64,000 nt of DNA, taken from NCBI GenBank assembly GCA_052386675.1, contig JBQTJX010000014.1:93679-157678 (forward strand). The letters run 5' to 3'. This DNA comes from RBG-16-66-20 sp052386675. Its GTDB lineage: Bacteria; Pseudomonadota; Gammaproteobacteria; Burkholderiales; SG8-39. The position numbers and the translations under genes were made by a program. The notes beneath the pieces were generated by a model. It did not search any database. It saw only the letters and a program-made list of their open reading frames with translations, and had not been told where the DNA came from. Positions 47,368 to 55,986 of this stretch are shown one piece after another (the first letter of the stretch is position 1; every line of letters starts with the position of its first letter).

Positions 47368-49578
47368 ATGACGACCGACCCACACCATTTGCACCATACC
47401 CACCATTCGCATGCCCACGCGGCTGGCGCGCCGGATGCCGCATCTCCGGACTCGGCGGCGCGCGCAAACGCCGCGCAGTGGACGTGCCCGATGCACCCGG
47501 AGATCGTGCGCGCCGCGCCGGGCAGCTGCCCGAAATGCGGGATGGCGCTGGTGCCCGTCGCCGGCAGCGGAGCTTCCGATGACTCCGAGTTGCGCGACCT
47601 GGCGCGGCGCCTCTGGATCGGCACCGCCCTTTCGGCGCCGCTGTTCATCCTGGCGATGGCGCCGATGGTTGGCATCCATGATCTGTTCGGCCTGGCGCCG
47701 AAAGTGCGCGGCTGGATCGAGTTCGCGCTGGGCACGCCGGTCGTGTTGTGGGTCGGCTGGCCGATCCTGCGCAAGTTCTGGCATTCCGTCGCGGGCTGGA
47801 ACCTGAACATGTACACGTTGATCGGGATCGGGGTCGGCCTCGCGTACCTCTTCAGCCTGGCGGCGGTTCTGTTCCCCGGCCTGTTTCCGCAGGAGTTCCG
47901 CGAGCACGACGGCGCCGTCGGCACCTACTTCGAGGCAGCGGCGGTGATCGTGACGCTGGTGATCCTGGGCGACTACCTGCAATTGCGCGCGATGGGCCAG
48001 ACCAGCCAGGCGATCCAGCAACTGCTGAAGCTCGCCCCCAACCTTGCGTGGCGCCTGCGCGACGACGGGACCGAGGACCAGGTGGCGCTGGATGCGGTCG
48101 TCGTAGGCGACCGGCTGCGAGTGAAGCCGGGAGAGAAGCTGCCGGTGGACGGCACGGTACTCGAGGGCACGAGCAGGGTGGACGAATCCATGATGACCGG
48201 CGAGCCCGTGCCCGTCGCCAAGGCCGCGGGTGACAAAGTGGTGGGCGCCACGGTGAACGGCAACGGCTCATTGGTCATCCGCGCCGAGCGGGTGGGTGCG
48301 GACACGCTGCTTGCGCGGATCGTCCACATGGTGGGAGAAGCCCAGCGCACGCGCGCGCCGATACAGCGGCTCGCCGATGTCATTGCGGCGTATTTCGTCC
48401 AGGTCGTCGTGGTGATCGCCGCGGCAACCGCCCTTGCCTGGTGGTTCTTCGGTCCCGAGCCGCGATTCGCCTATGCGTTCCTCAATGCCGTCGCGGTGTT
48501 GATCATCGCCTGTCCCTGCGCCGTCGGTCTTGCCACCCCGATTTCGATGACCGTCGCGATGGGGCAGGGCGCGCGGGCGGGGATCCTGTTCCGGAACGCC
48601 GAGGCGATCGAGCGCATGCGCGATATCGACACCGTCGTCGTGGACAAGACCGGCACGCTGACCCTTGGACATCCGGCCCTGACCGACTTCATCGCCGAAG
48701 GCATTGCGGAAGGCGAAGCGCTTGCGCTCGTTGCCGGCGTGGAGCAGCTCTCCGAGCACCCGATCGCGCTGGCGATCGTGGAGGGTGCGAAGGCGCGCGG
48801 CATTGCGCCGCAGCCGGCATCCGCATTCGATGCCGTGAACGGTCTCGGCGTGCAGGCGGATATTGATGGCAGGCGCGTGCTCGTAGGAAGCCGCGGTTTC
48901 CTGACTCAGCAGGGCGTCGATCCGCAGCGCTTCGAGGCGCGGGCTGAAACATGGCGTACGGAAGCAAAGACCGTGGTGTTCTACGCGGTGGACGGTGTCG
49001 CCGCCGGAGTCGCTGCAGTGGCCGACCCGATCAAGGACGGCACCCGCGACGCGATCGCGGCGCTCAGGAAATCGGGCGTACGCATCGTGATGCTCACCGG
49101 CGATTCGCGCGGCACGGCCGACGCCGTTGCCCGGCAGCTCGGCATCGACGAGGCGCTTGCCGAAGTGCTGCCCGAGGACAAGGCCGGTCATGTGAAGCGC
49201 CTTCAGGCCGAGGGGCGCAAGGTGGCAATGGCGGGTGACGGCATCAACGATGCGCCGGCATTGGCCCAGGCCGACGTGGGCATCGCCATGGGGACCGGCA
49301 CGGATGTCGCCATGGAGAGCGCGGGCGTGACCCTGGTCAAGGGCGATTTGCGCGGCATTGCAAGGGCCGCGGTGCTCTCGCGCGCCACGATGCGTAACAT
49401 CCGCCAGAACCTTGTTTTCGCGTTCGGCTACAACGCGCTCGGCATCCCGGTCGCCGCCGGCGTGCTGTACCCGGCATTCGGCCTGCTGCTCTCGCCGGTC
49501 TTCGCCGGCGCCGCCATGGCGCTGAGCTCGGTGTCCGTGGTGACCAATGCGTTGCGGCTGAATCGGGTCAAGCTTTGA
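47368..49578 (+). CDS. second Cu P1B-type ATPase with His-rich and HMBD N-terminus
   Basis: A 736-residue copper-exporting ATPase of the CopF-like type. The N-terminus is His-rich (about residues 5-18, HHLHHTHHSHAH), followed by a heavy-metal-binding domain with CPMHPEI and CPKCGMALVPV instead of an HMA domain. The membrane motif is IACPCAVGLATPIS, the phosphorylation site DKTGTLTLG, with SEHPIALAI, TGDSRGTAD and GDGINDAPALAQAD. Begins 1 bp after cueR. The frame opens earlier inside cueR, but ATG 47368 is the sensible start. The second ATPase probably has different affinity or turnover from CopA. Confidence 0.93.
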   Translation: MTTDPHHLHHTHHSHAHAAGAPDAASPDSAARANAAQWTCPMHPEIVRAAPGSCPKCGMALVPVAGSGASDDSELRDLARRLWIGTALSAPLFILAMAPMVGIHDLFGLAPKVRGWIEFALGTPVVLWVGWPILRKFWHSVAGWNLNMYTLIGIGVGLAYLFSLAAVLFPGLFPQEFREHDGAVGTYFEAAAVIVTLVILGDYLQLRAMGQTSQAIQQLLKLAPNLAWRLRDDGTEDQVALDAVVVGDRLRVKPGEKLPVDGTVLEGTSRVDESMMTGEPVPVAKAAGDKVVGATVNGNGSLVIRAERVGADTLLARIVHMVGEAQRTRAPIQRLADVIAAYFVQVVVVIAAATALAWWFFGPEPRFAYAFLNAVAVLIIACPCAVGLATPISMTVAMGQGARAGILFRNAEAIERMRDIDTVVVDKTGTLTLGHPALTDFIAEGIAEGEALALVAGVEQLSEHPIALAIVEGAKARGIAPQPASAFDAVNGLGVQADIDGRRVLVGSRGFLTQQGVDPQRFEARAETWRTEAKTVVFYAVDGVAAGVAAVADPIKDGTRDAIAALRKSGVRIVMLTGDSRGTADAVARQLGIDEALAEVLPEDKAGHVKRLQAEGRKVAMAGDGINDAPALAQADVGIAMGTGTDVAMESAGVTLVKGDLRGIARAAVLSRATMRNIRQNLVFAFGYNALGIPVAAGVLYPAFGLLLSPVFAGAAMALSSVSVVTNALRLNRVKL

Positions 49579-49663
49579 GTGGCGCGATTCGGGCGTGCTG
49601 GTCTCGGCCATCCTCGTGAGGAAGCAGGCTGAAGGACCTGGCCGGGGCGCGGAAGAAAGGCGC

Positions 49664-49694
49664 TTGACCCTCCCACCATGGAAGGCTTGAGACT
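49664..49694 (+). promoter_or_regulatory. third MerR/CueR-type promoter
   Basis: TTGACC (49664-49669), a 19-bp spacer holding the imperfect dyad CCTCCC/GGAAGG, then GAGACT (49689-49694). Same -35 and spacing as the copA promoter. Predicted +1 is at 49701, the A of a 42-codon frame. It lies in the 324-bp gap after the second ATPase. Confidence 0.55.
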
Positions 49695-49700
49695 GTGCCC

Positions 49701-49829
49701 ATGAACTGCGAACAATGCCTTGGAGCCAGCCCGATCCTTTGTGCGCCGCTGCACGCCGTTCGGGCGCTTGGTGGAGGGATCGCCCACGCTTGGCGCGCCG
49801 TGCTGGCTGGCTTGGCTCAGCTTGGCTGA
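49701..49829 (+). CDS. possible 42-residue CXXC peptide
   Basis: A small frame starting MNCEQCLGASPILC and ending in a hydrophobic Ala/Leu/Gly helix. Three cysteines in the first 14 residues could bind Cu(I). Its ATG sits exactly at the predicted +1 of the CueR-like promoter, as for copA. No ribosome site and no recognised family. It is the only coding candidate in the 49579-49902 gap, which otherwise holds two promoter-like elements. It could equally be an untranslated leader. Confidence 0.35.
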   Translation: MNCEQCLGASPILCAPLHAVRALGGGIAHAWRAVLAGLAQLG

Positions 49830-49865
49830 GCGCGAGCTGGCGATCGAACAGAGCGCGCATGGGCA

Positions 49866-49896
49866 TTGAACTCCCGTCCGGAACCCGTGTCATAAT
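49866..49896 (+). promoter_or_regulatory. putative promoter with 19-bp spacer
   Basis: TTGAAC (49866-49871), 19 bp, CATAAT (49891-49896, five of six -10 matches). Predicted +1 is the ATG at 49903. The long spacer suggests MerR-type activation, but the dyad (CTCCCGTCCGGAA) is weak. Confidence 0.4.
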
Positions 49897-49902
49897 CGCC
49901 GC

Positions 49903-50274
49903 ATGTTCCGTTGCCTGAAGATCGTTGTCGTCCTTCTGCTGATCGCGCTGGTGCCTGCGCGCGCCATCGGTTCGGTGACGATCAGCATCTGCGCGGACGG
50001 GCAGCAATCAACCGGCGCGCACGAATCGGCTCCAAGCATGACGGACCATTCCGGGCACGCCAGCCACGACGGACAGGATGCTCCGTCGACGGAAGATTCC
50101 GGCCATAAAGGATGCGGCTATTGCGCTGCGCATTGCGCGGGCACCGCGGCGGCTGTCCCCGCTGACATCGCCCGCTTCACGCCAGTGGCCGGCGCCGAGC
50201 GGATTCCGTTCGGAGTCCGCGCCGCGCCGGGCGTTTGCCCAATCCAGCTCGACCGACCACCCCTCGTTTCCTGA
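49903..50274 (+). CDS. small secreted Cys/His-rich protein, DUF2946/CopL-like
   Basis: A 123-residue exported protein: hydrophobic signal segment (about 5-22), then a His/Asp/Ser-rich stretch (HSGHASHDGQ) and the motif GCGYCAAHCAG typical of DUF2946-type proteins in copper loci. The C-terminal part has no clear fold. Periplasmic or membrane-associated copper binding is inferred from Cys/His content and neighbours. First gene of a run continuing to the multicopper oxidase. No Shine-Dalgarno; +1 is predicted at the ATG. Confidence 0.72.
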   Translation: MFRCLKIVVVLLLIALVPARAIGSVTISICADGQQSTGAHESAPSMTDHSGHASHDGQDAPSTEDSGHKGCGYCAAHCAGTAAAVPADIARFTPVAGAERIPFGVRAAPGVCPIQLDRPPLVS

Positions 50275-50359
50275 CGTTCTGACAGCATTGCGGGGCCGCT
50301 GAAAAGGCCGCCGCTCGCGCGCGCGCCCTGCGCCCGCGCACCGTCGAACCGAGGGAGAC

Positions 50360-50656
50360 ATGATCTTGAGAACTGTTTTTGCAGTGGCGGCCGTGATGGC
50401 CACCAGCGCCTACGCGCAAGCACCGGCGCGGCCCGATCCGGCCGACCCGAAGGCCGTAGCGCCCGCCCGTCCGGCCTATGAGTCGGCGTTCAAGGGCTAT
50501 CGCCCCCAAACCGAGCCGGACCCGGTGCGTTGGCGTGGGGCGAACGACGAGGCGGGGCGGCTGAAGGGACATGTCGGACAGGTCCCGGGCTCCGTTCCGT
50601 CCGCGGGCGCCACGACGCCGAAGCCGGGACATGCCGGTCACGGGGGCCACAAATGA
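50360..50656 (+). CDS. small periplasmic protein with His-rich tail
   Basis: A 98-residue protein with a clear signal peptide (cleavage after AYAQA near residue 20), a Pro-rich middle with a conserved-looking YRPQTEPDPVRWRGAND segment, and a tail GHAGHGGHK. Similar short proteins precede outer-membrane factor genes in Cus-like loci, but I cannot name a family. The tail may bind copper. The ribosome site is AGGGAGA. It overlaps the next gene by 4 bases. Confidence 0.7.
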   Translation: MILRTVFAVAAVMATSAYAQAPARPDPADPKAVAPARPAYESAFKGYRPQTEPDPVRWRGANDEAGRLKGHVGQVPGSVPSAGATTPKPGHAGHGGHK

Positions 50657-52050
50657 GAACCACGACGATCGCCTTGTCAGCGCTGCTGACCGCTGGCTGT
50701 GCCTCTTTTGCTCCGGACGGAGGCTTCGGAACCGTGGGCGAGGCGGTGAAATCGCGCTCGGGAAGCGACGCGGTCTGGATCCGGTCGGACAAGGAAGCCG
50801 ATACGGCACGCGCACGCGTGAAGGAACTGCTGCGACAGCCCTTGTCTGCGGAGCGTGCCTCCCAAATCGCGATGCTCAACAACCCGGGGCTTCAAGCCCG
50901 GTACGCGGAGATCGGGATCGCCGAATCCGACCTGGTTCAGGCAAGCCGCTGGAGTGGGCCCAAACTGTCATTCGGCAGGCTTCGCAGAGGCGACGAAACC
51001 GAGTATGAGCGCAGTGTGTTCTTCGATCTGCTCGGGCTGGTGACGATCCCTCTCTCGGTCAAAGGCGAGGAGAAGCGGTTCGAAGCGGCAAGGAGCCGGG
51101 CGGCCGGAGAGGCGCTGGCGCACGCCTTGGAGGCCCGGAAGGCCTTCTTCGCGGCAGTCGCGGCGGAAGAGGGCGTCCGCTACATGAAGCAGGTCAAGGA
51201 GGCCGCCGATGCCAGCGCCGAGCTGGCACGCAGGATGGCCGCCGTCGGCAATTGGTCGAAACTGAACCAGGCGCGTGAGCAGGTGTTCTACGCGGAAGCC
51301 ACCGCGCAGCTGGCGAGGATGCTGCAGCAGAGGACCAGCGCCCGCGAGCGCCTGGTGCGGGCAATGGGACTTTGGGGGGAAGACCTGCAGTTTGTCCTTC
51401 CCGAGCGGCTTCCCGACCTGCCGGCCGCGGTGAAGGAGGGCGGGGACCTGGAGGCCCAGGCGCTTGCGCAGAGGCTGGATGTGCAGGGCGCGCGGCGCGA
51501 TGCCGAGGCCCTTGCCTCGTCGCTCGGGCTCACGAAGGTATCCCGGTTCATCAATTTGCTGGAGCTCGGTTTCGTCCACAACACCGAAGCGCCCCAGCCT
51601 GCGCAGAAGGGCTGGGAATTGGAGCTGCGTATCCCGATCTTCGACTTTGGCCAGGCACGCACGGCTCGCGCGGAGCACGCCTACATGCAGGCGGTGAATC
51701 GCACCGCTGACGCAGCGGTACGGGCGCGGTCCGAAGTGCGCGAGTCCTACGGTGCCTATCGCACGGCGCACGACCTGGCGCGCCACTACCGCGACGAGAT
51801 CGTCCCGCTGCGCAAACGGATATCGGAGGAGATGCTGCTGCGCTACAACGGCATGCTGTCGAGCGTGTTCGAGTTGCTCGCCGACAGCCGCGACTCCGTC
51901 ATGAGCGTGAATTCCTACATCGAAGCGCTGCGCGACTACTGGCTGGCGGAATCGGATCTGCAAGCCGCGTTGACGACTGGCTCGCCGGGGATGTCGGCCG
52001 CGAGTCCGGCGATGAAATCCATGCCGGCGGCCGGCGGCGCCGGACACTGA
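50653..52050 (+). CDS. TolC-family outer-membrane lipoprotein
   Basis: A 465-residue outer-membrane efflux protein. Lipobox LTAGC (Cys15) is followed by two OEP repeats with long coiled coils (for example VSRFINLLELGF, and WELELRIPIFDFGQARTARAEH as the second-repeat signature). It would form a trimeric channel. No RND or adaptor gene sits directly beside it; the next gene is a multicopper oxidase. This arrangement occurs in copper loci where a TolC-like protein is coupled to the oxidase rather than to a pump. A second, separate OMF lies at 59734. ATG 50653 overlaps the previous stop. Confidence 0.88.
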   Translation: MRTTTIALSALLTAGCASFAPDGGFGTVGEAVKSRSGSDAVWIRSDKEADTARARVKELLRQPLSAERASQIAMLNNPGLQARYAEIGIAESDLVQASRWSGPKLSFGRLRRGDETEYERSVFFDLLGLVTIPLSVKGEEKRFEAARSRAAGEALAHALEARKAFFAAVAAEEGVRYMKQVKEAADASAELARRMAAVGNWSKLNQAREQVFYAEATAQLARMLQQRTSARERLVRAMGLWGEDLQFVLPERLPDLPAAVKEGGDLEAQALAQRLDVQGARRDAEALASSLGLTKVSRFINLLELGFVHNTEAPQPAQKGWELELRIPIFDFGQARTARAEHAYMQAVNRTADAAVRARSEVRESYGAYRTAHDLARHYRDEIVPLRKRISEEMLLRYNGMLSSVFELLADSRDSVMSVNSYIEALRDYWLAESDLQAALTTGSPGMSAASPAMKSMPAAGGAGH

Positions 52051-52059
52051 GACAGGGAC

Positions 52060-53436
52060 ATGAACATGAACAACAGAAGGCATTTCCTGAAGTCAACGGC
52101 CGCCGCGATGCTGGGTGCCGCCGCGGTGAGTCGTGCCGCGCAGGGCGCCGTGCCCGAGGCGCCCATGATGGACAAGGCGACCACGCAGCCGCCATTGGCG
52201 CCCGCGAACGGCCGCCCCTATAACCCGGTCGTGACCTTGAACGGATGGACGCTGCCCTGGCGGATGAAGGACGGCGTCAAGGAATTCCACCTGGTGGCGG
52301 AGCCCGTGGTGCGCGAGATCGCACCGGGCATGAAGGCGAACCTATGGGGCTACAACGGGCAGTCCCCGGGCCCGACCATTGAAGTGGTGGAAGGCGACCG
52401 GGTGCGCCTCTTCGTCACCAACCGGCTGCCGGAGCACACCACCATCCACTGGCATGGCCAGCGGTTGCCCAACGGCATGGACGGCGTGGGCGGCCTGAAC
52501 CAACCCCAGATTCCGGTGGGCAAGACCTTCGTTTACGAGTTCACCGCGAAGCGGCCCGGCACATTCATGTACCACCCGCACGCGGACGAAATGACGCAGA
52601 TGGCGATGGGCATGATGGGCTTCTGGGTCACGCATCCGAGGAACCCGGCCTTCATGCGGGTGGATCGGGATTTCGTGTTCCTGCTCAATGCCTACGACAT
52701 CGACCCGGGAAGCCTCACGCCCAAGATCAACACCATGCTCGACTTCAATCTCTGGACCTGGAACTCAAGGTCGTTTCCGGGAATCGATTCGCTGGTCTGC
52801 CGACTGGGCGACAAGGTTCGCATCCGGATCGGCAACCTCACCATGACAAATCACCCGATCCATCTGCATGGCCACGAATTCGTGGTCACCGGGACCGATG
52901 GCGGCTGGACCCAGCCGGGGTCGAGATGGCCCGAAGTGACATCGGACATCGCGGTCGGCCAGATGCGCGCGATCGAGTTCGACGCCACGGACCCGGGGGA
53001 TTGGGCGTTTCACTGCCACAAGTCCCACCACACCATGAATCCGATGGGCCACAACGTTCCGACCATGATCGGAGTGGACCATCGCGGGGTCGCGGAGAAG
53101 ATCCTGCGCCTGGTGCCCGATTACATGGTGATGGGCGAGCGCGGCATGGCCGACATGGGCGAGATGGAGATGCAACTGCCGGACAACACCCTGCCGATGA
53201 TGACCGGGACAGGGCCTTTCGGCGCGATCGAGATGGGCGGGATGTTCACCACGGTCAAGGTCCGGGAGGGCCTTGCGCGCAACGACTACAAGGATCCGGG
53301 CTGGTACAAGCATCCTGCGGGCACCGTCGCCTACGAATGGAAGGGCGAGCTGCCGGCAGCGGATCGCAAGACACCGGCGGTCCCGGGAGGAAAAAGCATG
53401 AACGTTCGCAAGCCAGCGGGCCATGGCAAGCATTGA
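52060..53436 (+). CDS. Tat-exported multicopper oxidase (copper resistance)
   Basis: A 458-residue periplasmic multicopper oxidase, probably oxidising Cu(I) to the less toxic Cu(II). Tat signal NNRRHFLKSTAAAML (residues 4-18). Copper ligands: HWHG (130-133), HPH (172-174), HPIHLHGH (265-272) and HCHKSHHTMNPM (318-329), matching the HCHxxxHxxxxM type 1/type 3 signature. With about 350 residues of cupredoxin core it is a compact enzyme, shorter than PcoA/CopA. A Met-rich C-terminal part (about 360-400, MADMGEMEMQ) likely collects Cu(I). It is followed by small copper-binding proteins. Confidence 0.93.
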   Translation: MNMNNRRHFLKSTAAAMLGAAAVSRAAQGAVPEAPMMDKATTQPPLAPANGRPYNPVVTLNGWTLPWRMKDGVKEFHLVAEPVVREIAPGMKANLWGYNGQSPGPTIEVVEGDRVRLFVTNRLPEHTTIHWHGQRLPNGMDGVGGLNQPQIPVGKTFVYEFTAKRPGTFMYHPHADEMTQMAMGMMGFWVTHPRNPAFMRVDRDFVFLLNAYDIDPGSLTPKINTMLDFNLWTWNSRSFPGIDSLVCRLGDKVRIRIGNLTMTNHPIHLHGHEFVVTGTDGGWTQPGSRWPEVTSDIAVGQMRAIEFDATDPGDWAFHCHKSHHTMNPMGHNVPTMIGVDHRGVAEKILRLVPDYMVMGERGMADMGEMEMQLPDNTLPMMTGTGPFGAIEMGGMFTTVKVREGLARNDYKDPGWYKHPAGTVAYEWKGELPAADRKTPAVPGGKSMNVRKPAGHGKH

Positions 53437-53468
53437 ATCAACTCACTGACCAAGCAAGGGAGAAGAAG

Positions 53469-53636
53469 ATGCATCGAATTCTGATTTCTACGGTACTCGC
53501 AGTGGCGTTGGCGCAGGTACCGGCCTTCGCGCATGGCGACAAGGCGAAAGCGGATTCCGCGAAGGACGAAAAGACGCAGAAGAAGACCGATCACAAGGAC
53601 AAGAAAGGGCACGGTCATGACGCAAAGAAACACTGA
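53469..53636 (+). CDS. 55-residue secreted Lys/His/Asp-rich peptide
   Basis: Signal peptide (about 1-21, ending PAFAHG), then a hydrophilic Lys/Asp/His-rich chain ending KKGHGHDAKKH. Ribosome site GGGAGAAG before ATG 53469. It overlaps the cupredoxin gene by 20 bases in another frame. The mature start AHGDKAK resembles that of the next protein (AHGDAKHGKK), so the two may share origin or export features. Periplasmic metal buffering is a guess from composition. Confidence 0.62.
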   Translation: MHRILISTVLAVALAQVPAFAHGDKAKADSAKDEKTQKKTDHKDKKGHGHDAKKH

Positions 53637-54132
53637 TCCCCGCCGCGCCGTCGCGCTGTTCGTCGCCGTGGCGCTCGTGGGCGCCTTCGCGACAAGCGGC
53701 TGGGCGCATGGCGACGCCAAGCATGGGAAGAAGGAGTCCAAGGCGATCTCGACGGAAGAAAAGCCGTTCGGCCGGGAAGGGGATCCGAAGAAGGCCGCGC
53801 GCACGGTTCGCATCGACATGAGCGACAAGATGCGCTTCACGCCGGACAGCCTCACGATCAAGCAGGGCGAGACGGTGAAGTTCGTCGTCAGGAACAGCGG
53901 CAAAGTCATGCACGAAATGGTCATCGGATCGATGCAGGAATTGAAGGAGCACGCCGAGATGATGCGCAAGCATCCAACCATGGAGCATGACGAGCCGTAC
54001 ATGGCGCACGTCGCGCCTGGTAAGTCAGAAACGATCACCTGGCAGTTCACCAAGGCCGGCGAGTTCCACTTCGGTTGCCTGATTCCCGGGCATTTCGAGG
54101 CGGGCATGGTTGGAAGAGTCACCGTCAAATAA
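53617..54132 (+). CDS. periplasmic cupredoxin (type 1 copper protein)
   Basis: A 171-residue plastocyanin/azurin-like protein. Signal peptide to about residue 30 (SGWAHGD). A Lys-rich spacer precedes the cupredoxin fold (about 64-171). Type 1 copper ligands are His99 (KVMHEMVI), Cys154, His159 and Met164 (GCLIPGHFEAGM). It resembles CopI-like cupredoxins of copper-resistant Proteobacteria. It probably carries copper or electrons for the oxidase. ATG 53617 lies inside the preceding small gene. The next gene follows after 16 bp. Confidence 0.9.
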   Translation: MTQRNTDPRRAVALFVAVALVGAFATSGWAHGDAKHGKKESKAISTEEKPFGREGDPKKAARTVRIDMSDKMRFTPDSLTIKQGETVKFVVRNSGKVMHEMVIGSMQELKEHAEMMRKHPTMEHDEPYMAHVAPGKSETITWQFTKAGEFHFGCLIPGHFEAGMVGRVTVK

Positions 54133-54148
54133 CGCAAAGGAGAACCTC

Positions 54149-54433
54149 ATGAAGCACATTGCATTCGTACTGGCCGCGCTGGTGTCCGCGAACGCGTTCG
54201 CGCAATCGGCCGAGATGACCGCGGGCGAGGTCCGGAAGGTGGATAAGGACGCCGGGAAGATCACCATCAAGCACGGGCCCATGCCCAAGTTCGAGATGCC
54301 GGGCATGACCATGGTGTTCCAGGTCAAGGATGCCGCCCTGCTGGACAAGGTCAAGGCTGGCGACAAGGTGAATTTCGAGGCCGAAAAGCTCGGCGGCGCG
54401 TTCACCGTCACGAAAATCGAGGCCGCCAGGTAA
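54149..54433 (+). CDS. cusF: CusF-like periplasmic copper-binding protein
   Basis: A 94-residue OB-fold metallochaperone. Signal peptide to about residue 19 (NAFAQS). The metal site reads H42-x7-M50-P-G-M53-T-M55. In E. coli CusF the ligands are His36, Met47 and Met49 with Trp44 capping the Cu(I); here the Trp position is Met50. It would pass Cu(I) to the CusCBA pump. Ribosome site AAAGGAGAA. A second CusF domain, with the Trp, is fused to the CusB protein at 60978. Confidence 0.9.
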   Translation: MKHIAFVLAALVSANAFAQSAEMTAGEVRKVDKDAGKITIKHGPMPKFEMPGMTMVFQVKDAALLDKVKAGDKVNFEAEKLGGAFTVTKIEAAR

Positions 54434-54453
54434 CCCGAGCGGATCGCAGTCGC

Positions 54454-55977
54454 ATGCTGGCGACCGGGATGGCGGGGCGAATGGCCTGGCGGTACTACGG
54501 CGCCATGATGGGCGCTGCCGTGATCGCGGCGATTCTTGGCGCCGCTTCTGCCTACTTGGCGAACTCCGCCGCCCGCCTGCCGCAGCTGCTGGGGTGGATG
54601 GCCACGGTGCTGGTCGGGGTCAACCTGGTGGGATCGATGGTCATCTATCGGCCCATACTCCGGCACCTGCAGGGCGCCGACGGCGACCTGCCGGGATTGG
54701 CACGTCGGGCACGGAGGCTTCCTGCGTTGTCCGGCGCATGGGTGTTCGGGTTGACCGCGATCGCCATGCTGGGGGATGCGGCGGTCGCCCGCGGGTCGTG
54801 GAGCCCCGGAGCCGGGGCGTCGGCAGACTCGTTCGCCGGGACGCTGGCGCACTGCGGGGTGTTCTCCTCGTTCCTGGGCCTGTACGCATACCTGGTTGCC
54901 CTTGACCACCTGATTACCCTGCGCAAGGCGCTCTGGAAGCGAGGGCAGGAAATGCCCGTCACGCACCGCCGGCTCGTGGCCCGCCTCATGAGCGCGCTGC
55001 TGATCGTGGCGCTGGGGCCTGCCGTGGTGGCAATCGCGGACAGCTGGGGGCATGACGGCGTGGGCGAGGCGGGCCCGGATCTCGTGCGCCACTACCTGCA
55101 CCAGACATTGCAGATGGATGTGCTTGGCGCGGTGTTGCTTTCCGTCGCCGTTGCCATCCTGATCGCGCGGGGTTTGTTGCGTCCCACACGGATCCTGATG
55201 GATGCCATGGATCGCGTTGACCAGGGCGATCTCTCGACGCGCGCGCCTGTGGTGACCGACGACGAGATCGGGGTGCTCTCGGCGCGCTTCAACCGCATGC
55301 TGGGCGGCCTGCGCGAGCGTGAAAGGCTGCGCCGGACCTTCGCCTACTTCGTGCCCGAAAGCGTCGCCTCCGCGCTGGTGGCCGACGAGGGCGCGATTGC
55401 GCCGCAGGAGCGCGAGGCGACGGTGCTGTTCGCGGACATAGAGCGCTTCACGGAGATTTCGTCTCGCCTGCCGCCGCGCGAGATCCTGGCGATGCTGAAC
55501 GATTATTTCGAGGAAGTCGGCCGGGCGATCAACGACAAAGGCGGCGTGATCACCCAGTTCCAGGGCGATGCGGTCCTGGCGTGCTTCAATCTTCCCGTCG
55601 CTGACCGCGACCACGCCCGGCACGCGGTCGAGGCGGCCCTGGAGATCGACCGCAGGGTGACCGCGGCGCGGTTCCGTGGCGGAATCCGCCTGCGCGCCCG
55701 GGTCGGCGTCAGCACCGGGATGCTCGTGGGCGGGACCGTCGGCGGTGGCGAGCGACTGGGATACACGGTGCATGGCGACACGGTCAACCTCGCGGCGCGG
55801 CTGGAGGCGCTGAACAAGGAAACGGGAACCCGCGTCCTGCTCTCTGCGCGCACCGCGGAACTGGTCGGCGCGGCGCTGCCGCTGCGCAGCCTCGGCACGG
55901 TCGCGGTCCGGGGCTTTGGCAAGCCTCAGGCGCTGTTCGAGCCGGTGGGACCCATCATGGAACCCGCCGCGGCCTGA
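54454..55977 (+). CDS. membrane class III adenylate/guanylate cyclase with HAMP
   Basis: A 507-residue signalling enzyme. About six membrane helices (15-235) lead to a HAMP linker (about 240-292, RPTRILMDAMDRVDQGDLSTRA) and a class III cyclase domain (about 315-490). Metal aspartates D328 (LFADIERF) and D372 (FQGDAVLAC) and the transition-state pair N445/R449 (VNLAAR) are present, so it should be active. The purine-selecting lysine position holds Gln368, with Thr438 at the second position, so ATP or GTP preference is uncertain. It starts 20 bp after cusF in the same direction. A cyclase inside a copper operon is unexpected. ATG 54454 lacks a ribosome site; ATG 54469 is possible. Confidence 0.88.
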   Translation: MLATGMAGRMAWRYYGAMMGAAVIAAILGAASAYLANSAARLPQLLGWMATVLVGVNLVGSMVIYRPILRHLQGADGDLPGLARRARRLPALSGAWVFGLTAIAMLGDAAVARGSWSPGAGASADSFAGTLAHCGVFSSFLGLYAYLVALDHLITLRKALWKRGQEMPVTHRRLVARLMSALLIVALGPAVVAIADSWGHDGVGEAGPDLVRHYLHQTLQMDVLGAVLLSVAVAILIARGLLRPTRILMDAMDRVDQGDLSTRAPVVTDDEIGVLSARFNRMLGGLRERERLRRTFAYFVPESVASALVADEGAIAPQEREATVLFADIERFTEISSRLPPREILAMLNDYFEEVGRAINDKGGVITQFQGDAVLACFNLPVADRDHARHAVEAALEIDRRVTAARFRGGIRLRARVGVSTGMLVGGTVGGGERLGYTVHGDTVNLAARLEALNKETGTRVLLSARTAELVGAALPLRSLGTVAVRGFGKPQALFEPVGPIMEPAAA

Positions 55978-55986
55978 GGACGGAAC

